This document shows positions 1 through 8,907 of a DNA stretch of 64,000 nt, in pieces. This DNA is from an uncultured Tenacibaculum sp. (GTDB lineage Bacteria > Bacteroidota > Bacteroidia > Flavobacteriales > Flavobacteriaceae): positions 111,358 to 175,357 of the forward strand of contig CANNGJ010000004.1 in the NCBI GenBank assembly GCA_947504185.1, given 5' to 3'. The position numbers were made by a program, and so were the translations under genes. A model generated the notes under the pieces. It did not search any database. It worked only from the letters and a program-made list of their open reading frames with translations, and was not told the origin of the DNA. Numbering within the stretch: position 1 is the first letter of the stretch; the number at the start of each line of letters is the position of its first letter.

Positions 1-294
1 AGAACCACCATTGGTTACATATCCCCAAAAATCTTTTGGATTGGCTCTAAAAAGTTTGGCAAAAAAAGCAATTACTTCACGTTCCATTTCATGGGTTTGT
101 ACACGATAGGTACCATGCTCAAAAGGATCACCTAAATTGTTGATAGGAAATTGAAAAAACTCATTTAAAGCAGCATAATCAAAGTCTTTAGATACTGGAT
201 ATCCTAAAAAGGTATCTCTAGCTGAAGTTAATTGCTTTTTAAGCGTATCTAATTTTTCCTGACTTTCTCTAGGTAAGTTTTTAATATTTGCCAT
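1..294 (-). CDS. Histidine-decarboxylase-like PLP enzyme (3' part outside window)
   Basis: Only the first 98 codons are in the window; the gene runs off the left edge. The visible N-terminus has the group II PLP-decarboxylase pattern of bacterial histidine decarboxylases: FLGYP near residue 30, then GDPFEHGTY, an HEMEREV stretch and the WGYVTNGGS segment that opens the large PLP-binding domain. By family knowledge these enzymes convert histidine to histamine, sometimes for siderophore synthesis. The catalytic lysine is not in the window, so substrate cannot be judged. A TACTTTTG box on the minus strand (314-321) sits 19 bases before the ATG, which supports this start. Confidence 0.7.
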   Translation of the reverse strand, partial: MANIKNLPRESQEKLDTLKKQLTSARDTFLGYPVSKDFDYAALNEFFQFPINNLGDPFEHGTYRVQTHEMEREVIAFFAKLFRANPKDFWGYVTNGGS

Positions 295-313
295 AACTGT
301 AAAATTTAGCGGG

Positions 314-321
314 CAAAAGTA
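314..321 (-). promoter_or_regulatory. -7 promoter box for the decarboxylase gene
   Basis: TACTTTTG on the minus strand matches the Bacteroidota -7 consensus TAnnTTTG. It lies 19 bases upstream of the start at 294. No clear TTTG -33 box is seen at the expected distance. Confidence 0.5.
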
Positions 322-360
322 ATAGAACTAATAATATGTGTCAGTTATTTTTTATTAAAC

Positions 361-405
361 TAGATTATTTTTCTATTTATATTTTAAATATAGAAAAATA
401 GTCTA
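361..405 (-). terminator. AT-rich hairpin downstream of the yggS operon
   Basis: A 45-bp near-perfect inverted repeat: TAGA, one mismatch, TATTTTTCTAT on the left pairs with ATAGAAAAATA, one mismatch, TCTA on the right. It follows the leftward yggS stop (447) and precedes the next leftward gene. Its position fits transcription termination, but the stem is almost entirely A/T, so another role such as protein binding is possible. Confidence 0.5.
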
Positions 406-446
406 AATTGATTATAGTTGCTATGTTTTAAAAGAATTTATTAAAG

Positions 447-1187
447 TTATTGAATACTATTTTTCTCATTCCAATAATAGCTATCAGGGTATATTCTCTC
501 TCCAAAGATGGCTGTACCAACTCTAACGATAGTTGCACCTTCCTCAATAGCTATTTCTAAATCACCACTCATTCCCATAGAAAGCTCTTTGATTTCTATT
601 TTTGGAATGTTTTGAGCAATTATTTCTTGTTGAATTGATTTTAATAGTTTGAAACATGTTCTTACTTTTTCCTTTTCAGCACTAAAAAGACCTATAGTCA
701 TTAGGCCTTTGATATGAATTCTATCAAAATTAGCTAGCTCTTTTGCTAATCCAATAGCTTCATTTGGAGAAATCCCGAATTTGCTTTCTTCTGCAGAGGT
801 ATTAACTTGAATAAAAGCATTGATAGTTTTGTTTTCTAATTCTAACCTTTTTTGCAGTTTTTGAGCTAATGAAATTCTATCTAATGATTGAATACATGAA
901 ACGTCATATTTAAGAACTTCTTTTATTTTATTAGATTGAAGATGTCCGATAAAATGTTTTTGATGCGAGATGTTTTTAAGCTCATCGTACTTTTGCTTGA
1001 CTTCCTGTATTTCGTTCTCACCAATAAGAGTTTTGCCTTTTTCAATAACCATTTTAATACGATTAGCATCTACCGTTTTAGTAGCAAGTAATAATTTAAT
1101 TTCATTTACTTCTCTATTTGCTTTTCTACAAGCATTTTCAATTCGTTGTTGAATTACTTTTAGATTATCTAAGATTCTTTGTGACAT
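447..1187 (-). CDS. YggS/PROSC-family pyridoxal phosphate homeostasis protein
   Basis: 246 residues, full length for the YggS/PLPBP family, a TIM-barrel PLP-binding protein without known enzymatic activity that buffers cellular PLP. Visible landmarks are the PLP lysine in LLATK (Lys37), IGENEIQE, HFIGHLQSNK near residue 80 and the phosphate-binding C-terminal stretch SMGMSGDLEIAIEEG followed by VRVGTAIFG. It is the last gene of a leftward run, six bases after the AAA ATPase gene, so it is probably cotranscribed. The family is clear; the link to its neighbours is not. Confidence 0.93.
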   Translation of the reverse strand: MSQRILDNLKVIQQRIENACRKANREVNEIKLLLATKTVDANRIKMVIEKGKTLIGENEIQEVKQKYDELKNISHQKHFIGHLQSNKIKEVLKYDVSCIQSLDRISLAQKLQKRLELENKTINAFIQVNTSAEESKFGISPNEAIGLAKELANFDRIHIKGLMTIGLFSAEKEKVRTCFKLLKSIQQEIIAQNIPKIEIKELSMGMSGDLEIAIEEGATIVRVGTAIFGERIYPDSYYWNEKNSIQ

Positions 1188-1193
1188 ACTATT

Positions 1194-1925
1194 TCAGCTA
1201 TGTTTTACTTGAGGTAGCTTTTTGGTTTTTTCTAAGGCTATAATCTTTCTTTTTACTTGTTGATAAGTAAGGTTTTTAGCTTCGGCATAAGAGATGTTAT
1301 AGTCTCTGTGGATATTTTGAAATTCTTTAGGAAACTTATTTACTAATTCATCATAATATACATCCAATTCTTTCTTTTTTGGTAAGTCAAATTTTAATTG
1401 AAGTACAAACCTTCTTAAAAGAGCTGAGTCAATTATTTGAACATAATTGGTAGCAGCAATTAAAAGAGCATCGTTATTTAAATAATCTATTTGTTGAATT
1501 ACGGTATTTACTAAACGTTTCATTTCCCCAGAATCTTTGGTGTCGTAATCACGAGTCTTTCCAATAAAATCGAATTCATCGATAAACAGCACAGCTTTTT
1601 CTAAGGAAGCTCTTTTAAAAACTTCAGAAATATTTTTAGATGTTTCCCCAAGTTTTGAAGAAACAAAATTCCCTAAATTCAAGACAATAATTTTTTTATT
1701 AAGTGCTTTCGCAATCGATTTTGCAGTAGCGGTTTTTCCACAGCCAGTATGACCATGAAACAAGATTTTATTATCTATTGGTAAATTATATTTTTTTAAA
1801 GAACTATAATAGGTAAATTCATCTAATAACTGATCTATAGCTTCTTGATTTTCGTTACTTAAATGAAGTTCTTCTAAAGCAAGAGTAGCTTCTTTTGAAT
1901 GAATAGCAATATTTATAAAACTCAT
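1194..1925 (-). CDS. AAA-type ATPase
   Basis: 243 residues forming essentially one AAA module. Walker A is GHTGCGKT (about residues 58-65), Walker B is VLFIDEFDF (about 112-120), with a sensor-1 type LLIAATN and an arginine pair in SALLRRF. The N-terminus is only about 40 residues, so there is no obvious substrate domain, transmembrane segment or protease domain. It resembles stand-alone AAA proteins of the SpoVK/CbxX kind only in general outline; no partner can be named. It lies three bases after marR and six before yggS, implying one transcript. Confidence 0.85.
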   Translation of the reverse strand: MSFINIAIHSKEATLALEELHLSNENQEAIDQLLDEFTYYSSLKKYNLPIDNKILFHGHTGCGKTATAKSIAKALNKKIIVLNLGNFVSSKLGETSKNISEVFKRASLEKAVLFIDEFDFIGKTRDYDTKDSGEMKRLVNTVIQQIDYLNNDALLIAATNYVQIIDSALLRRFVLQLKFDLPKKKELDVYYDELVNKFPKEFQNIHRDYNISYAEAKNLTYQQVKRKIIALEKTKKLPQVKHS

Positions 1926-1928
1926 TGT

Positions 1929-2531
1929 TTATGATACTTTTAAAACATGGTCTTCACAATCTACTCTTAATTCTGAATATTGAAGATTAGATTGTAATAA
2001 AGTGCAAAAATGCTGATTGTTTTGAAGTTTGTAATTTGTACATGAAAAGCACATACGTTGTAGCGTTATTACACCAGAAGTATTTAAACTTTTAATCATC
2101 TGTAAAAGGCTGCTAAAAACCACTTCTTTTTGATCTTTTGAAAATTGCTGAATTGGTTTCTCTATTGAGGTAGTAAAATGTGCTGATTTTTTAGCTATTC
2201 CTCTTCCTTTAGTACTTAATTGTATAGTGTAACTTCTGCTATCTGTTTCGTTATATACTTTTATGATTAACTCTTTGTTGTGGAGTACTCTAATACTATC
2301 ACTTATAGTAGCTTTGGTAAGATTAAACTCATCTGCTAAATAGCTTACTTTACATTTTTCTTCAGAATGAAAAAGTAAAAAAACGAGAATCTGAATTTGA
2401 ATAGGACTTAACGAACTCTCCTTGCTTTCTTCCCAAAGTAATACTTTAAACGCTTCAGAAATACGTTCCAGTGCAACCACTATTTTATGGTCAATATTAT
2501 TTTCTTGTTCTTTTAAATTGAATGAAGACAT
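1929..2531 (-). CDS. MarR-type winged-helix regulator with C-terminal cysteine cluster
   Basis: 200 residues. Residues about 20-150 form a MarR winged-helix domain: LSPIQIQILVFL (helix 2), a recognition segment VSYLADEFNLTKATISDSIRVL-like region near 62-84, and a wing containing DSRSY. Beyond the domain is an extra tail with Cys161-x2-Cys164, Cys176 and Cys192 (followed by ED and His195). Four cysteines in this order could bind an iron-sulfur cluster or zinc, or act as a thiol switch; this is inference. The gene follows a thioredoxin-like gene and is preceded by a promoter whose whole length lies in a nested dyad, so autoregulation is likely. Confidence 0.88.
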   Translation of the reverse strand: MSSFNLKEQENNIDHKIVVALERISEAFKVLLWEESKESSLSPIQIQILVFLLFHSEEKCKVSYLADEFNLTKATISDSIRVLHNKELIIKVYNETDSRSYTIQLSTKGRGIAKKSAHFTTSIEKPIQQFSKDQKEVVFSSLLQMIKSLNTSGVITLQRMCFSCTNYKLQNNQHFCTLLQSNLQYSELRVDCEDHVLKVS

Positions 2532-2540
2532 AGTAAAAAA

Positions 2541-2584
2541 TTTGCTTCACAAAGTTAGTAATCCTAACTATATGAAGCAAAAAA
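2541..2584 (-). promoter_or_regulatory. marR promoter inside a nested 41-bp dyad (operator)
   Basis: On the minus strand a TTTTG -33 box (2578-2582), a 20-base spacer and TAACTTTG -7 box (2550-2557) form a consensus Bacteroidota promoter 18 bases before the marR start. Two inverted repeats share one centre at 2561: outer arms TTTGCTTCA (2541-2549) with TGAAGCAAA (2573-2581), and inner arms GTTAG (2554-2558) with CTAAC (2564-2568). The inner part resembles the dyad in front of the thioredoxin gene. A MarR dimer bound here would cover both promoter boxes. Confidence 0.75.
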
Positions 2585-2586
2585 TA

Positions 2587-2820
2587 TTATCCTTTAACAT
2601 CTTCTATAGATGCGCCAAAATTAATATGTAAAACATTTCCGTTTGGAGTTACTAGTGCAGGTACCGATTTTACCCCTGCATTTTCAGCAGTTGATATTTT
2701 AGAACGATCTTCACCTATATGAATGATTTGTACGTTACCCTCTCCAATAAGATTTACAATGTCGTGTTCAGCACTAATACAAACAGGACAACCTGCATGA
2801 TAAAAAATTGATTTTTCCAT
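2587..2820 (-). CDS. Small thioredoxin-like protein (CPVC)
   Basis: 77 residues from the chosen ATG. A thioredoxin/glutaredoxin-like fold is suggested by the beta strand SIFYH followed by the redox motif CPVC and by VKSVPALV, where the proline is the usual cis-proline next to the active site. An in-frame ATG nine codons upstream (2847) lies only about 12 bases from the -7 box at 2860-2867; starting at 2820 leaves a normal leader. There is no signal peptide, so it is cytoplasmic. It is the first gene of the run ending in yggS. A role as redox partner of the MarR cysteines is possible but unproven. Confidence 0.8.
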   Translation of the reverse strand: MEKSIFYHAGCPVCISAEHDIVNLIGEGNVQIIHIGEDRSKISTAENAGVKSVPALVTPNGNVLHINFGASIEDVKG

Positions 2821-2859
2821 TTTTATTAAATTAAATTTTCTTGGCATTATTACCGTTAC

Positions 2860-2881
2860 AAATATAATTAGGATTCCTAAC
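2860..2881 (-). promoter_or_regulatory. Thioredoxin-gene promoter box with MarR-type dyad
   Basis: TATATTTG on the minus strand (2860-2867) is a -7 box. Directly upstream is the dyad TTAGGA-T-TCCTAA (2868-2880), with six-base perfect arms. It differs at two bases (TTAGTAATCCTAA against TTAGGATTCCTAA) from the inner dyad at the marR promoter. It would lie between the -33 and -7 regions. The shared site suggests that the same regulator controls both promoters. Confidence 0.65.
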
Positions 2882-2931
2882 TAATAAAAATTAATTTGAG
2901 AATAATTTTTGAAACATAAAAAAAGGAGTAT

Positions 2932-2962
2932 AAAAAAACCTTACCAAGAACGGTAAGGTTTT
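2932..2962 (-). terminator. Terminator of gcvP
   Basis: AAAACCTTACC (2935-2945) pairs perfectly with GGTAAGGTTTT (2952-2962) around a six-base loop. On the minus strand the stem is followed by a T run (A run 2932-2938 on the plus strand). It lies just after the leftward gcvP stop. Confidence 0.85.
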
Positions 2963-2981
2963 AAAAGTTTTAGAAATGTTT

Positions 2982-5837
2982 TTATGCTTCTACATCCATA
3001 TAGTCTTCAATAGGATTACATGAACAAATTAAGTTTCTATCACCAAAAGCATCATCTACACGACGTACAGAAGGCCAAAATTTATTTTCAGCAATGTACT
3101 CTAATGGAAATGCAGCTTGTTTTCTAGCGTATGGTAAAGACCATTCATCAGCAGTTAACATTTCTTGTGTATGTGGAGCATTCTTTAAAGGATTGTTAGT
3201 GTCTTCTTTAACAGCTTCTGAAATCTCTTTTCTAATAGAAATCATAGCATCACAAAAACGATCTAATTCAGCAATACTTTCACTTTCTGTAGGTTCTACC
3301 ATAATAGTTCCTGCAACAGGAAAAGAAACCGTAGGGGCGTGAAAACCATAATCCATTAAACGTTTGGCAATATCAACAACCTCAATTCCGTTATTTTTAA
3401 ATTCACGACAATCTAAAATCATTTCATGAGCCGCACGATTCATTTCTCCTGTATATAAAGTAGCAAAATGTCCGTTTAATCTTTCTTTGATGTAATTAGC
3501 GTTTAAAATCGCATTCTTAGTAGAATTTGTTAATCCTTCGGCACCTAACATTGTAATATATCCGTAAGAAATTAAACAAGCTAAGGCAGAACCCCAAGGA
3601 GCTGCAGAAATAGCGGTAATAGCGTTTTCTCCACCGGTTGCAACAATAGGGTTTGTTGGTAAAAAAGGAACCAATTGTGGAGCTACGCAAATAGGGCCAA
3701 CTCCAGGTCCACCACCTCCATGAGGAATAGCAAAAGTTTTATGTAAGTTTAAGTGGCAAACATCAGCGCCAATGGTAGCAGGATTTGTTAATCCTACTTG
3801 AGCATTCATATTTGCACCATCCATATATACTTGTCCGCCATTATCATGAATAATTTGCGTAATTTCTTTAATGGCTTTTTCATATACTCCATGAGTTGAA
3901 GGATAGGTAACCATTAATGCAGCTAAGTTATCGGTATGCTTTTCAGCTTTAGCACGTAAGTCCTCTACGTCAATATTTCCTCTTTCATCAGTTTTAGTTA
4001 CTACTACTTTCATACCAGCCATTACTGCAGAAGCAGGGTTTGTTCCATGAGCTGAAGCGGGAATTAAACAGATATTTCTGTTTGTATCACCATTGCTTTC
4101 ATGATAAGCTCTAATGGTCATTAAACCAGCAAATTCTCCTTGTGCTCCTGAATTTGGTTGTAGTGAAGTTCCAGCAAATCCTGTAACAACATTCAATTGA
4201 TTTTCAAGATTCGTTAAAACTTCTTGGTATCCTGCTGCTTGATCTAAAGGAACGAAAGGGTGAATATTTCCCCAATTAGGATTACTTAAAGGTAGCATTT
4301 CAGAAGCAGCATTTAGCTTCATGGTACAAGAACCTAAAGAAATCATGGAGTGATTTAAAGCTAAATCTTTACGTTCTAGTTTTTTAATATAACGCATCAT
4401 ATCAGTTTCTGATTGATACGTGTTAAATACTTCGTTTTCTAGGAAAGAAGTATTTCTTTTAATATTTGAAGGAATTATAGCTGTTGAAACAAATTCAGTA
4501 ACTGTGATATCTTGAACATTAAAAGCTTGTTCGAAGCAATCAACAATTGCATTAATTTCCTTTAAGCTTACAGTTTCATTTACTGAAATTGAAATGTGAT
4601 TTTCGTCAATATAATTAAAGTTAATTCCATTAGCTTCCGCTATTGGACGTAACTTATTGGCTTCAACTTCTACTAGTAAAGTATCAAAATAAGCACTGTT
4701 TTTTTGTTTGAAACCTAAGCTGTTCAATGCGTTTGCTAAGGTAGCAGTAGCAGTATGTACTTGGTTTGCTATAAATTGAATTCCGTCTTTACCATGATAC
4801 ACTGCATACATTCCAGCCATAACTGCTAGCAATACTTGTGCTGTACAAATATTTGAAGTGGCTCTTTCACGTTTAATATGTTGTTCACGCGTTTGTAAGG
4901 CCATACGTAAAGCTCTACCTCCATCTACATCTTTAGTAACACCTATAATACGCCCAGGGATACTACGTTTGTATGCTTCTTTAGTAGCAAAATAACCGGC
5001 ATGAGGTCCTCCATATCCTAATGGAATACCAAAACGTTGTGTAGTACCTACTACAACATCAGCACCAAATTCACCAGGTGCTTTTAAATTCACCAATGAT
5101 AAAATATCAGCAGCAACAGCTACTTTTATATTATTAGCATTACAGTTGGCGGTGAATTCAGTATAATCATAAACTTGACCATGTTTACCAGGGTATTGAA
5201 CAATAGCCCCAAAGAAATCTTCAGAAAAATCAAATTTTTCATGATTACCAATAACTAACTCTATACCTATTGGGATTGCACGTGTTTGTAATACAGATAA
5301 GGTTTGTGGTAAAATTTCTTCTGAAACAAAGAATTTGTGAATTCCTGCTTTTTTCTGAGCTCTTTCACGAACATCAAATAATAAAGCCATCGCCTCAGCT
5401 GCAGCTGTTCCTTCATCTAACAAAGAAGCATTGGCTAATTCCATTCCAGTTAAATCACAAACCATCGTTTGATAATTTAATAAAGCTTCTAAACGACCTT
5501 GAGCAATTTCTGCTTGGTAAGGTGTATACGCAGTATACCAACCTGGGTTTTCTAAAATATTTCGTTGAATAACACTAGGTACAATTGCTTCGTGATACCC
5601 TAAACCTATATAGCTTTTAAAAACTTTATTTTTAGCGCCTAACTCGTTAATATGATTTAAGTATTCGTATTCGCTCATAGCTGGAGCTAAATCCAATTCA
5701 TTTTGTAATCGAATATCATCAGGAATAGTTTCATAAATCAATTGATCTAAACTATCTACTCCGATAGTTTCAAGCATTTGCTTTTGGTCTTTTACGCGTG
5801 GACCAATATGACGTAGTTGAAATGAATTTGTGTTCAT
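2982..5837 (-). CDS. gcvP: Glycine dehydrogenase (decarboxylating), glycine cleavage P-protein
   Basis: 951 residues, the length of the one-chain P-protein with both halves fused. It decarboxylates glycine with PLP and passes the aminomethyl group to lipoyl-GcvH. Visible marks are LRHIGPR at the N-terminus, [28 protein letters not shown], the PLP-lysine region [16 protein letters not shown] in the second half, and [12 protein letters not shown] possible in-frame start nine codons upstream (5864) overlaps the -7 box at 5862-5869, so the ATG at 5837 is chosen; it also gives the usual short N-terminus. The gene stands alone between its own promoter and a terminator. Confidence 0.97.
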   Translation of the reverse strand: MNTNSFQLRHIGPRVKDQKQMLETIGVDSLDQLIYETIPDDIRLQNELDLAPAMSEYEYLNHINELGAKNKVFKSYIGLGYHEAIVPSVIQRNILENPGWYTAYTPYQAEIAQGRLEALLNYQTMVCDLTGMELANASLLDEGTAAAEAMALLFDVRERAQKKAGIHKFFVSEEILPQTLSVLQTRAIPIGIELVIGNHEKFDFSEDFFGAIVQYPGKHGQVYDYTEFTANCNANNIKVAVAADILSLVNLKAPGEFGADVVVGTTQRFGIPLGYGGPHAGYFATKEAYKRSIPGRIIGVTKDVDGGRALRMALQTREQHIKRERATSNICTAQVLLAVMAGMYAVYHGKDGIQFIANQVHTATATLANALNSLGFKQKNSAYFDTLLVEVEANKLRPIAEANGINFNYIDENHISISVNETVSLKEINAIVDCFEQAFNVQDITVTEFVSTAIIPSNIKRNTSFLENEVFNTYQSETDMMRYIKKLERKDLALNHSMISLGSCTMKLNAASEMLPLSNPNWGNIHPFVPLDQAAGYQEVLTNLENQLNVVTGFAGTSLQPNSGAQGEFAGLMTIRAYHESNGDTNRNICLIPASAHGTNPASAVMAGMKVVVTKTDERGNIDVEDLRAKAEKHTDNLAALMVTYPSTHGVYEKAIKEITQIIHDNGGQVYMDGANMNAQVGLTNPATIGADVCHLNLHKTFAIPHGGGGPGVGPICVAPQLVPFLPTNPIVATGGENAITAISAAPWGSALACLISYGYITMLGAEGLTNSTKNAILNANYIKERLNGHFATLYTGEMNRAAHEMILDCREFKNNGIEVVDIAKRLMDYGFHAPTVSFPVAGTIMVEPTESESIAELDRFCDAMISIRKEISEAVKEDTNNPLKNAPHTQEMLTADEWSLPYARKQAAFPLEYIAENKFWPSVRRVDDAFGDRNLICSCNPIEDYMDVEA

Positions 5838-5861
5838 TTGTGTTGTTGTTTTTAAGTGGCT

Positions 5862-5869
5862 CAAAAATA
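5862..5869 (-). promoter_or_regulatory. -7 promoter box of gcvP
   Basis: TATTTTTG on the minus strand, 24 bases before the chosen gcvP start. It overlaps the alternative upstream start at 5864 and so decides between the two. Confidence 0.55.
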
Positions 5870-5955
5870 GTGAAATTGAATGGTTTTTAAATGTATATTT
5901 TTTGTTTAAAAACGATATTTTATTAACCAGATGTAAGGGTTATAAACAGAAGAGC

Positions 5956-5963
5956 TATTTTTG
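5956..5963 (+). promoter_or_regulatory. -7 promoter box of the UbiA-like gene, only four bases from the ATG
   Basis: TATTTTTG is followed by four bases and then the ATG at 5968. If this box is used, the transcript would be leaderless or nearly so. Confidence 0.45.
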
Positions 5964-5967
5964 TGTA

Positions 5968-6774
5968 ATGAAGTTTTTAAAAATAGTATTCGATTTCTAT
6001 ATAAATTCTAGTATCCATGTAGCTTTGGCTGTATATGCGTTTGTAAGAATTACAGAATTATATTTTGATTTATCATATAACGAACCACTCGATTACTTTG
6101 TGTTTTACGGAACAATTACTGGCTATAATTTTGTGAAATATGCTGGTGTAGCAAAATTACATCATAGAAGTTTGACAACACATTTAAAAGTGATTCAGAT
6201 TTTTTCTTTGATTTGCTTTTTATTACTGTGTTATTATGCGTGGCAACTTTCAATAAAAACACTTTTGTTGTTTTTACCTTTTGGAATATTAACATTATTA
6301 TACGCGATTCCCTTTTTAAGTGGATTTCAAAAGAACTTAAGGAGTATAGGTTATTTAAAAATTATGGTAGTAGCATTAGTTTGGGCAGCAGTTACAGTTT
6401 TGTTACCTGTATATGATGTGAAAGGAGAGATTTTTAGTATTGAAATAGTGTGGATGTTTATTCAGCGATTTTTATTTGTTATTGTATTGATATTACCATT
6501 TGATATTAGAGATATGCAGTATGACGCAATTTCTTTACAAACTATTCCAAAGAAAATAGGATTAGAAAAAACAAAAAAGTTAGGTTATGTACTGCTGTTA
6601 TTTTGTTTATTGTTGGAGTTTGTAATAGCGCCAAACTCACAATTTAAAATGGTTTTTTTACTTATTTTTCTTTTTTTATTAGCGCTGATAATGAGATCTT
6701 TTAATAAACAATCAAAGTATTTTAGTTCTTTTTTGGTGGAGGCAGTTCCTATTTTTTGGTGGCTATTATTATAA
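5968..6774 (+). CDS. UbiA-like prenyltransferase family membrane protein
   Basis: 268 residues with about seven to eight hydrophobic segments. The segment DIRDMQYD (about residues 181-188), placed after a transmembrane stretch, resembles the second aspartate-rich motif of UbiA-type intramembrane prenyltransferases. The first motif is weaker: a loop at about 55-65 contains TGYNFVKYAG, in place of the usual NDxxDxxxD. Function is therefore uncertain; flavobacterial homologues are usually left as hypothetical prenyltransferases. The reading frame is open upstream to 5830, but the ATG at 5968 is chosen because the -7 box lies at 5956-5963 and the peptide upstream is not family-like. It is divergent from gcvP. 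Confidence 0.6.
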   Translation: MKFLKIVFDFYINSSIHVALAVYAFVRITELYFDLSYNEPLDYFVFYGTITGYNFVKYAGVAKLHHRSLTTHLKVIQIFSLICFLLLCYYAWQLSIKTLLLFLPFGILTLLYAIPFLSGFQKNLRSIGYLKIMVVALVWAAVTVLLPVYDVKGEIFSIEIVWMFIQRFLFVIVLILPFDIRDMQYDAISLQTIPKKIGLEKTKKLGYVLLLFCLLLEFVIAPNSQFKMVFLLIFLFLLALIMRSFNKQSKYFSSFLVEAVPIFWWLLL

Positions 6775-6941
6775 ATTTTAAATATTTTTTAGGGAAAAGA
6801 GTTATTTAATAGTTATAAAAAGTATGAAGCCAATAATTGTTTGTAATTTATAACTAAATGATATTGAGGTTAAGTTCTTTATAAAAACCTTTGTACATTC
6901 GTGGGCTTAACAACACAACAACAAAAGAATAAAAAAACAAC

Positions 6942-8834
6942 ATGAATTTAGTAAAACGAAATTTCGTTTTCGATTTCGATAGTACTCTAACTAGAGTAGA
7001 AGCATTAGATGTTTTAGCAGAAATCACATTGACAGGAAATCCGAAAAAGGATGAGGTTATTCAGGAGATAATTGATATAACAAATCAAGGAATTGATGGA
7101 GATATCTCTTTTCCTGAGTCCTTAAGAAAACGCATTCAGTTATTAGAGGCTAAAAAAACAGATTTACCTTTATTAATTGAGGAGTTAAAAAAGCATGTTT
7201 CTTCGTCTATAGAAAGAAATAAGGAGTTTTTTGAAAACTTTTCTGAAGATATTTATGTAATTTCAGCAGGATTTAAGGAGTTTATTGACCCTATAGTTGC
7301 AGAATATAATATTCCATCAGAAAGAGTATTTGCAAATACTTTTGAATTTGATGCGGATGAAGTGATTGTAGGTTTTGATGCTGATAATCCTTTGTCAAAG
7401 CATAATGGAAAGATTGAATGTTTACAAGATTTAGGTTTAGAAGGTGAAATTCAGGTGATAGGAGATGGCTATAGTGATGCCGTAACTAAAGAAGCCGGAG
7501 TAGCTGATACCTTTTTTGCCTATACCGAAAATGTAACAAGAGATAAGACAGTAGCGAATGCTGATCATATTACACCAAGTTTAGATGAATTTTTATACGT
7601 AAACAAGTTGCCAAGAAATATATCATACCCAAAGCACAGAATAAAAATATTATTATTAGAAAATGTACATCCAGATGCGTTTACAAAATTGTCGAGTGAT
7701 GGTTTTACAGTAGAAACTGTGTCTAGAAGTTTATCAGAAGATGAGTTAATAGAAAAGTTAAAAGATGTACATGTACTTGGAATTCGTTCTAAAACTCAAG
7801 TAACTCGTAGGGTTATTGAAGCTGCTGAAAAACTAATGGTGGTTTCAGCATTTTGTATTGGAACAAAACAAATTGATTTAGAAGCGGCTAAAGAAAACGG
7901 AGTTGTTGTTTTTAATGCACCGTATAGTAATACACGTTCGGTAGTAGAACTAGCGATTGGAGAAATTATTATGTTAATGCGTAGCGTATTTCAAAGAAGT
8001 ACAGAGTTGCATAATGGCGAATGGAATAAAACGGCACAAGGATCACGCGAAGTACGTGGTAAAAAATTAGGGATTATTGGGTATGGAAATATTGGGAAGC
8101 AATTATCTGTTTTAGCAGAAGCTTTAGGTATGGACGTATATTATTATGATGTTGAAGATAAGTTAGCTTTAGGGAATGCAACAAAAATAAATACTCTAAA
8201 AGAACTATTGAATATCTCTGATGTAATTACTTTACATGTAGATGACAATGCAGCTAATAAAAATTATATAGGAAAGGAAGAAATAGCTGAAATGAAAGAT
8301 GGAGCACATTTAGTGAATCTTTCTAGAGGTTTTGTAGTTGATATTAAAGCCTTGGTTGAAGCTTTGAAGTCAGGTAAAATAGCTGGAGCAGCTGTAGACG
8401 TATATCCGCAAGAGCCAAGAAAGAATGGCGAATTTCTTACAGAATTAAAAGGATTACCAAATGTAATTCTTACACCACATGTAGGAGGAAGTACTGAAGA
8501 GGCTCAAAAAGATATTGCTGATTTTGTACCGAATAAAATTATGGCTTATATCAATTCAGGGAATACAGTTGACGCTGTTAATTTCCCAAATATTAGATTG
8601 CCAAGACAAACCAATGCACACCGTTTTTTACATATTCACAGAAATGTGCCAGGGGTAATGGCGAAAATCAATAAGGTATTAGCTAAATACGAATTGAATA
8701 TTACAGGACAATACTTATCTACAGATGAAAAGGTTGGATACGTAATTACTGATGTAGATAAAGAGTATGATCAAGAAGTGGTTACTAAGCTTAAAAATGT
8801 AGATGGAACTATTAAGTTTAGAGTATTGTATTGA
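6942..8834 (+). CDS. serA: Fused phosphoserine-phosphatase-like / D-3-phosphoglycerate dehydrogenase
   Basis: 630 residues in three parts. Residues 1-210 are a HAD phosphatase of the SerB type: DFDST (Asp11, Asp13), the Ser108 motif VISAG and GDGYSD (174-179). Residues about 230-550 are a D-2-hydroxyacid dehydrogenase: GYGNIG NAD-binding loop (380-385), Arg462 in LSRG, and His513 in TPHVGGS. Residues about 552-630 form an ACT domain (HRNVPGVMAKI), the usual serine-feedback site. One chain therefore carries the first and third steps of serine synthesis; serC is not in the window. Whether the phosphatase half is active is inference from its intact motifs. Confidence 0.9.
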   Translation: MNLVKRNFVFDFDSTLTRVEALDVLAEITLTGNPKKDEVIQEIIDITNQGIDGDISFPESLRKRIQLLEAKKTDLPLLIEELKKHVSSSIERNKEFFENFSEDIYVISAGFKEFIDPIVAEYNIPSERVFANTFEFDADEVIVGFDADNPLSKHNGKIECLQDLGLEGEIQVIGDGYSDAVTKEAGVADTFFAYTENVTRDKTVANADHITPSLDEFLYVNKLPRNISYPKHRIKILLLENVHPDAFTKLSSDGFTVETVSRSLSEDELIEKLKDVHVLGIRSKTQVTRRVIEAAEKLMVVSAFCIGTKQIDLEAAKENGVVVFNAPYSNTRSVVELAIGEIIMLMRSVFQRSTELHNGEWNKTAQGSREVRGKKLGIIGYGNIGKQLSVLAEALGMDVYYYDVEDKLALGNATKINTLKELLNISDVITLHVDDNAANKNYIGKEEIAEMKDGAHLVNLSRGFVVDIKALVEALKSGKIAGAAVDVYPQEPRKNGEFLTELKGLPNVILTPHVGGSTEEAQKDIADFVPNKIMAYINSGNTVDAVNFPNIRLPRQTNAHRFLHIHRNVPGVMAKINKVLAKYELNITGQYLSTDEKVGYVITDVDKEYDQEVVTKLKNVDGTIKFRVLY

Positions 8835-8907
8835 TAATCTAGTAATTATGATTGTGTAAGTTTAATATTATTACTAATTTCACAGGTGAATTAAAAAAAT
8901 AACTAAT

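Noticed and set aside
361..405. AT-rich inverted repeat as an insertion-sequence terminal repeat
   Set aside because: No partner copy or transposase in the window; the position after a gene end fits a terminator better.
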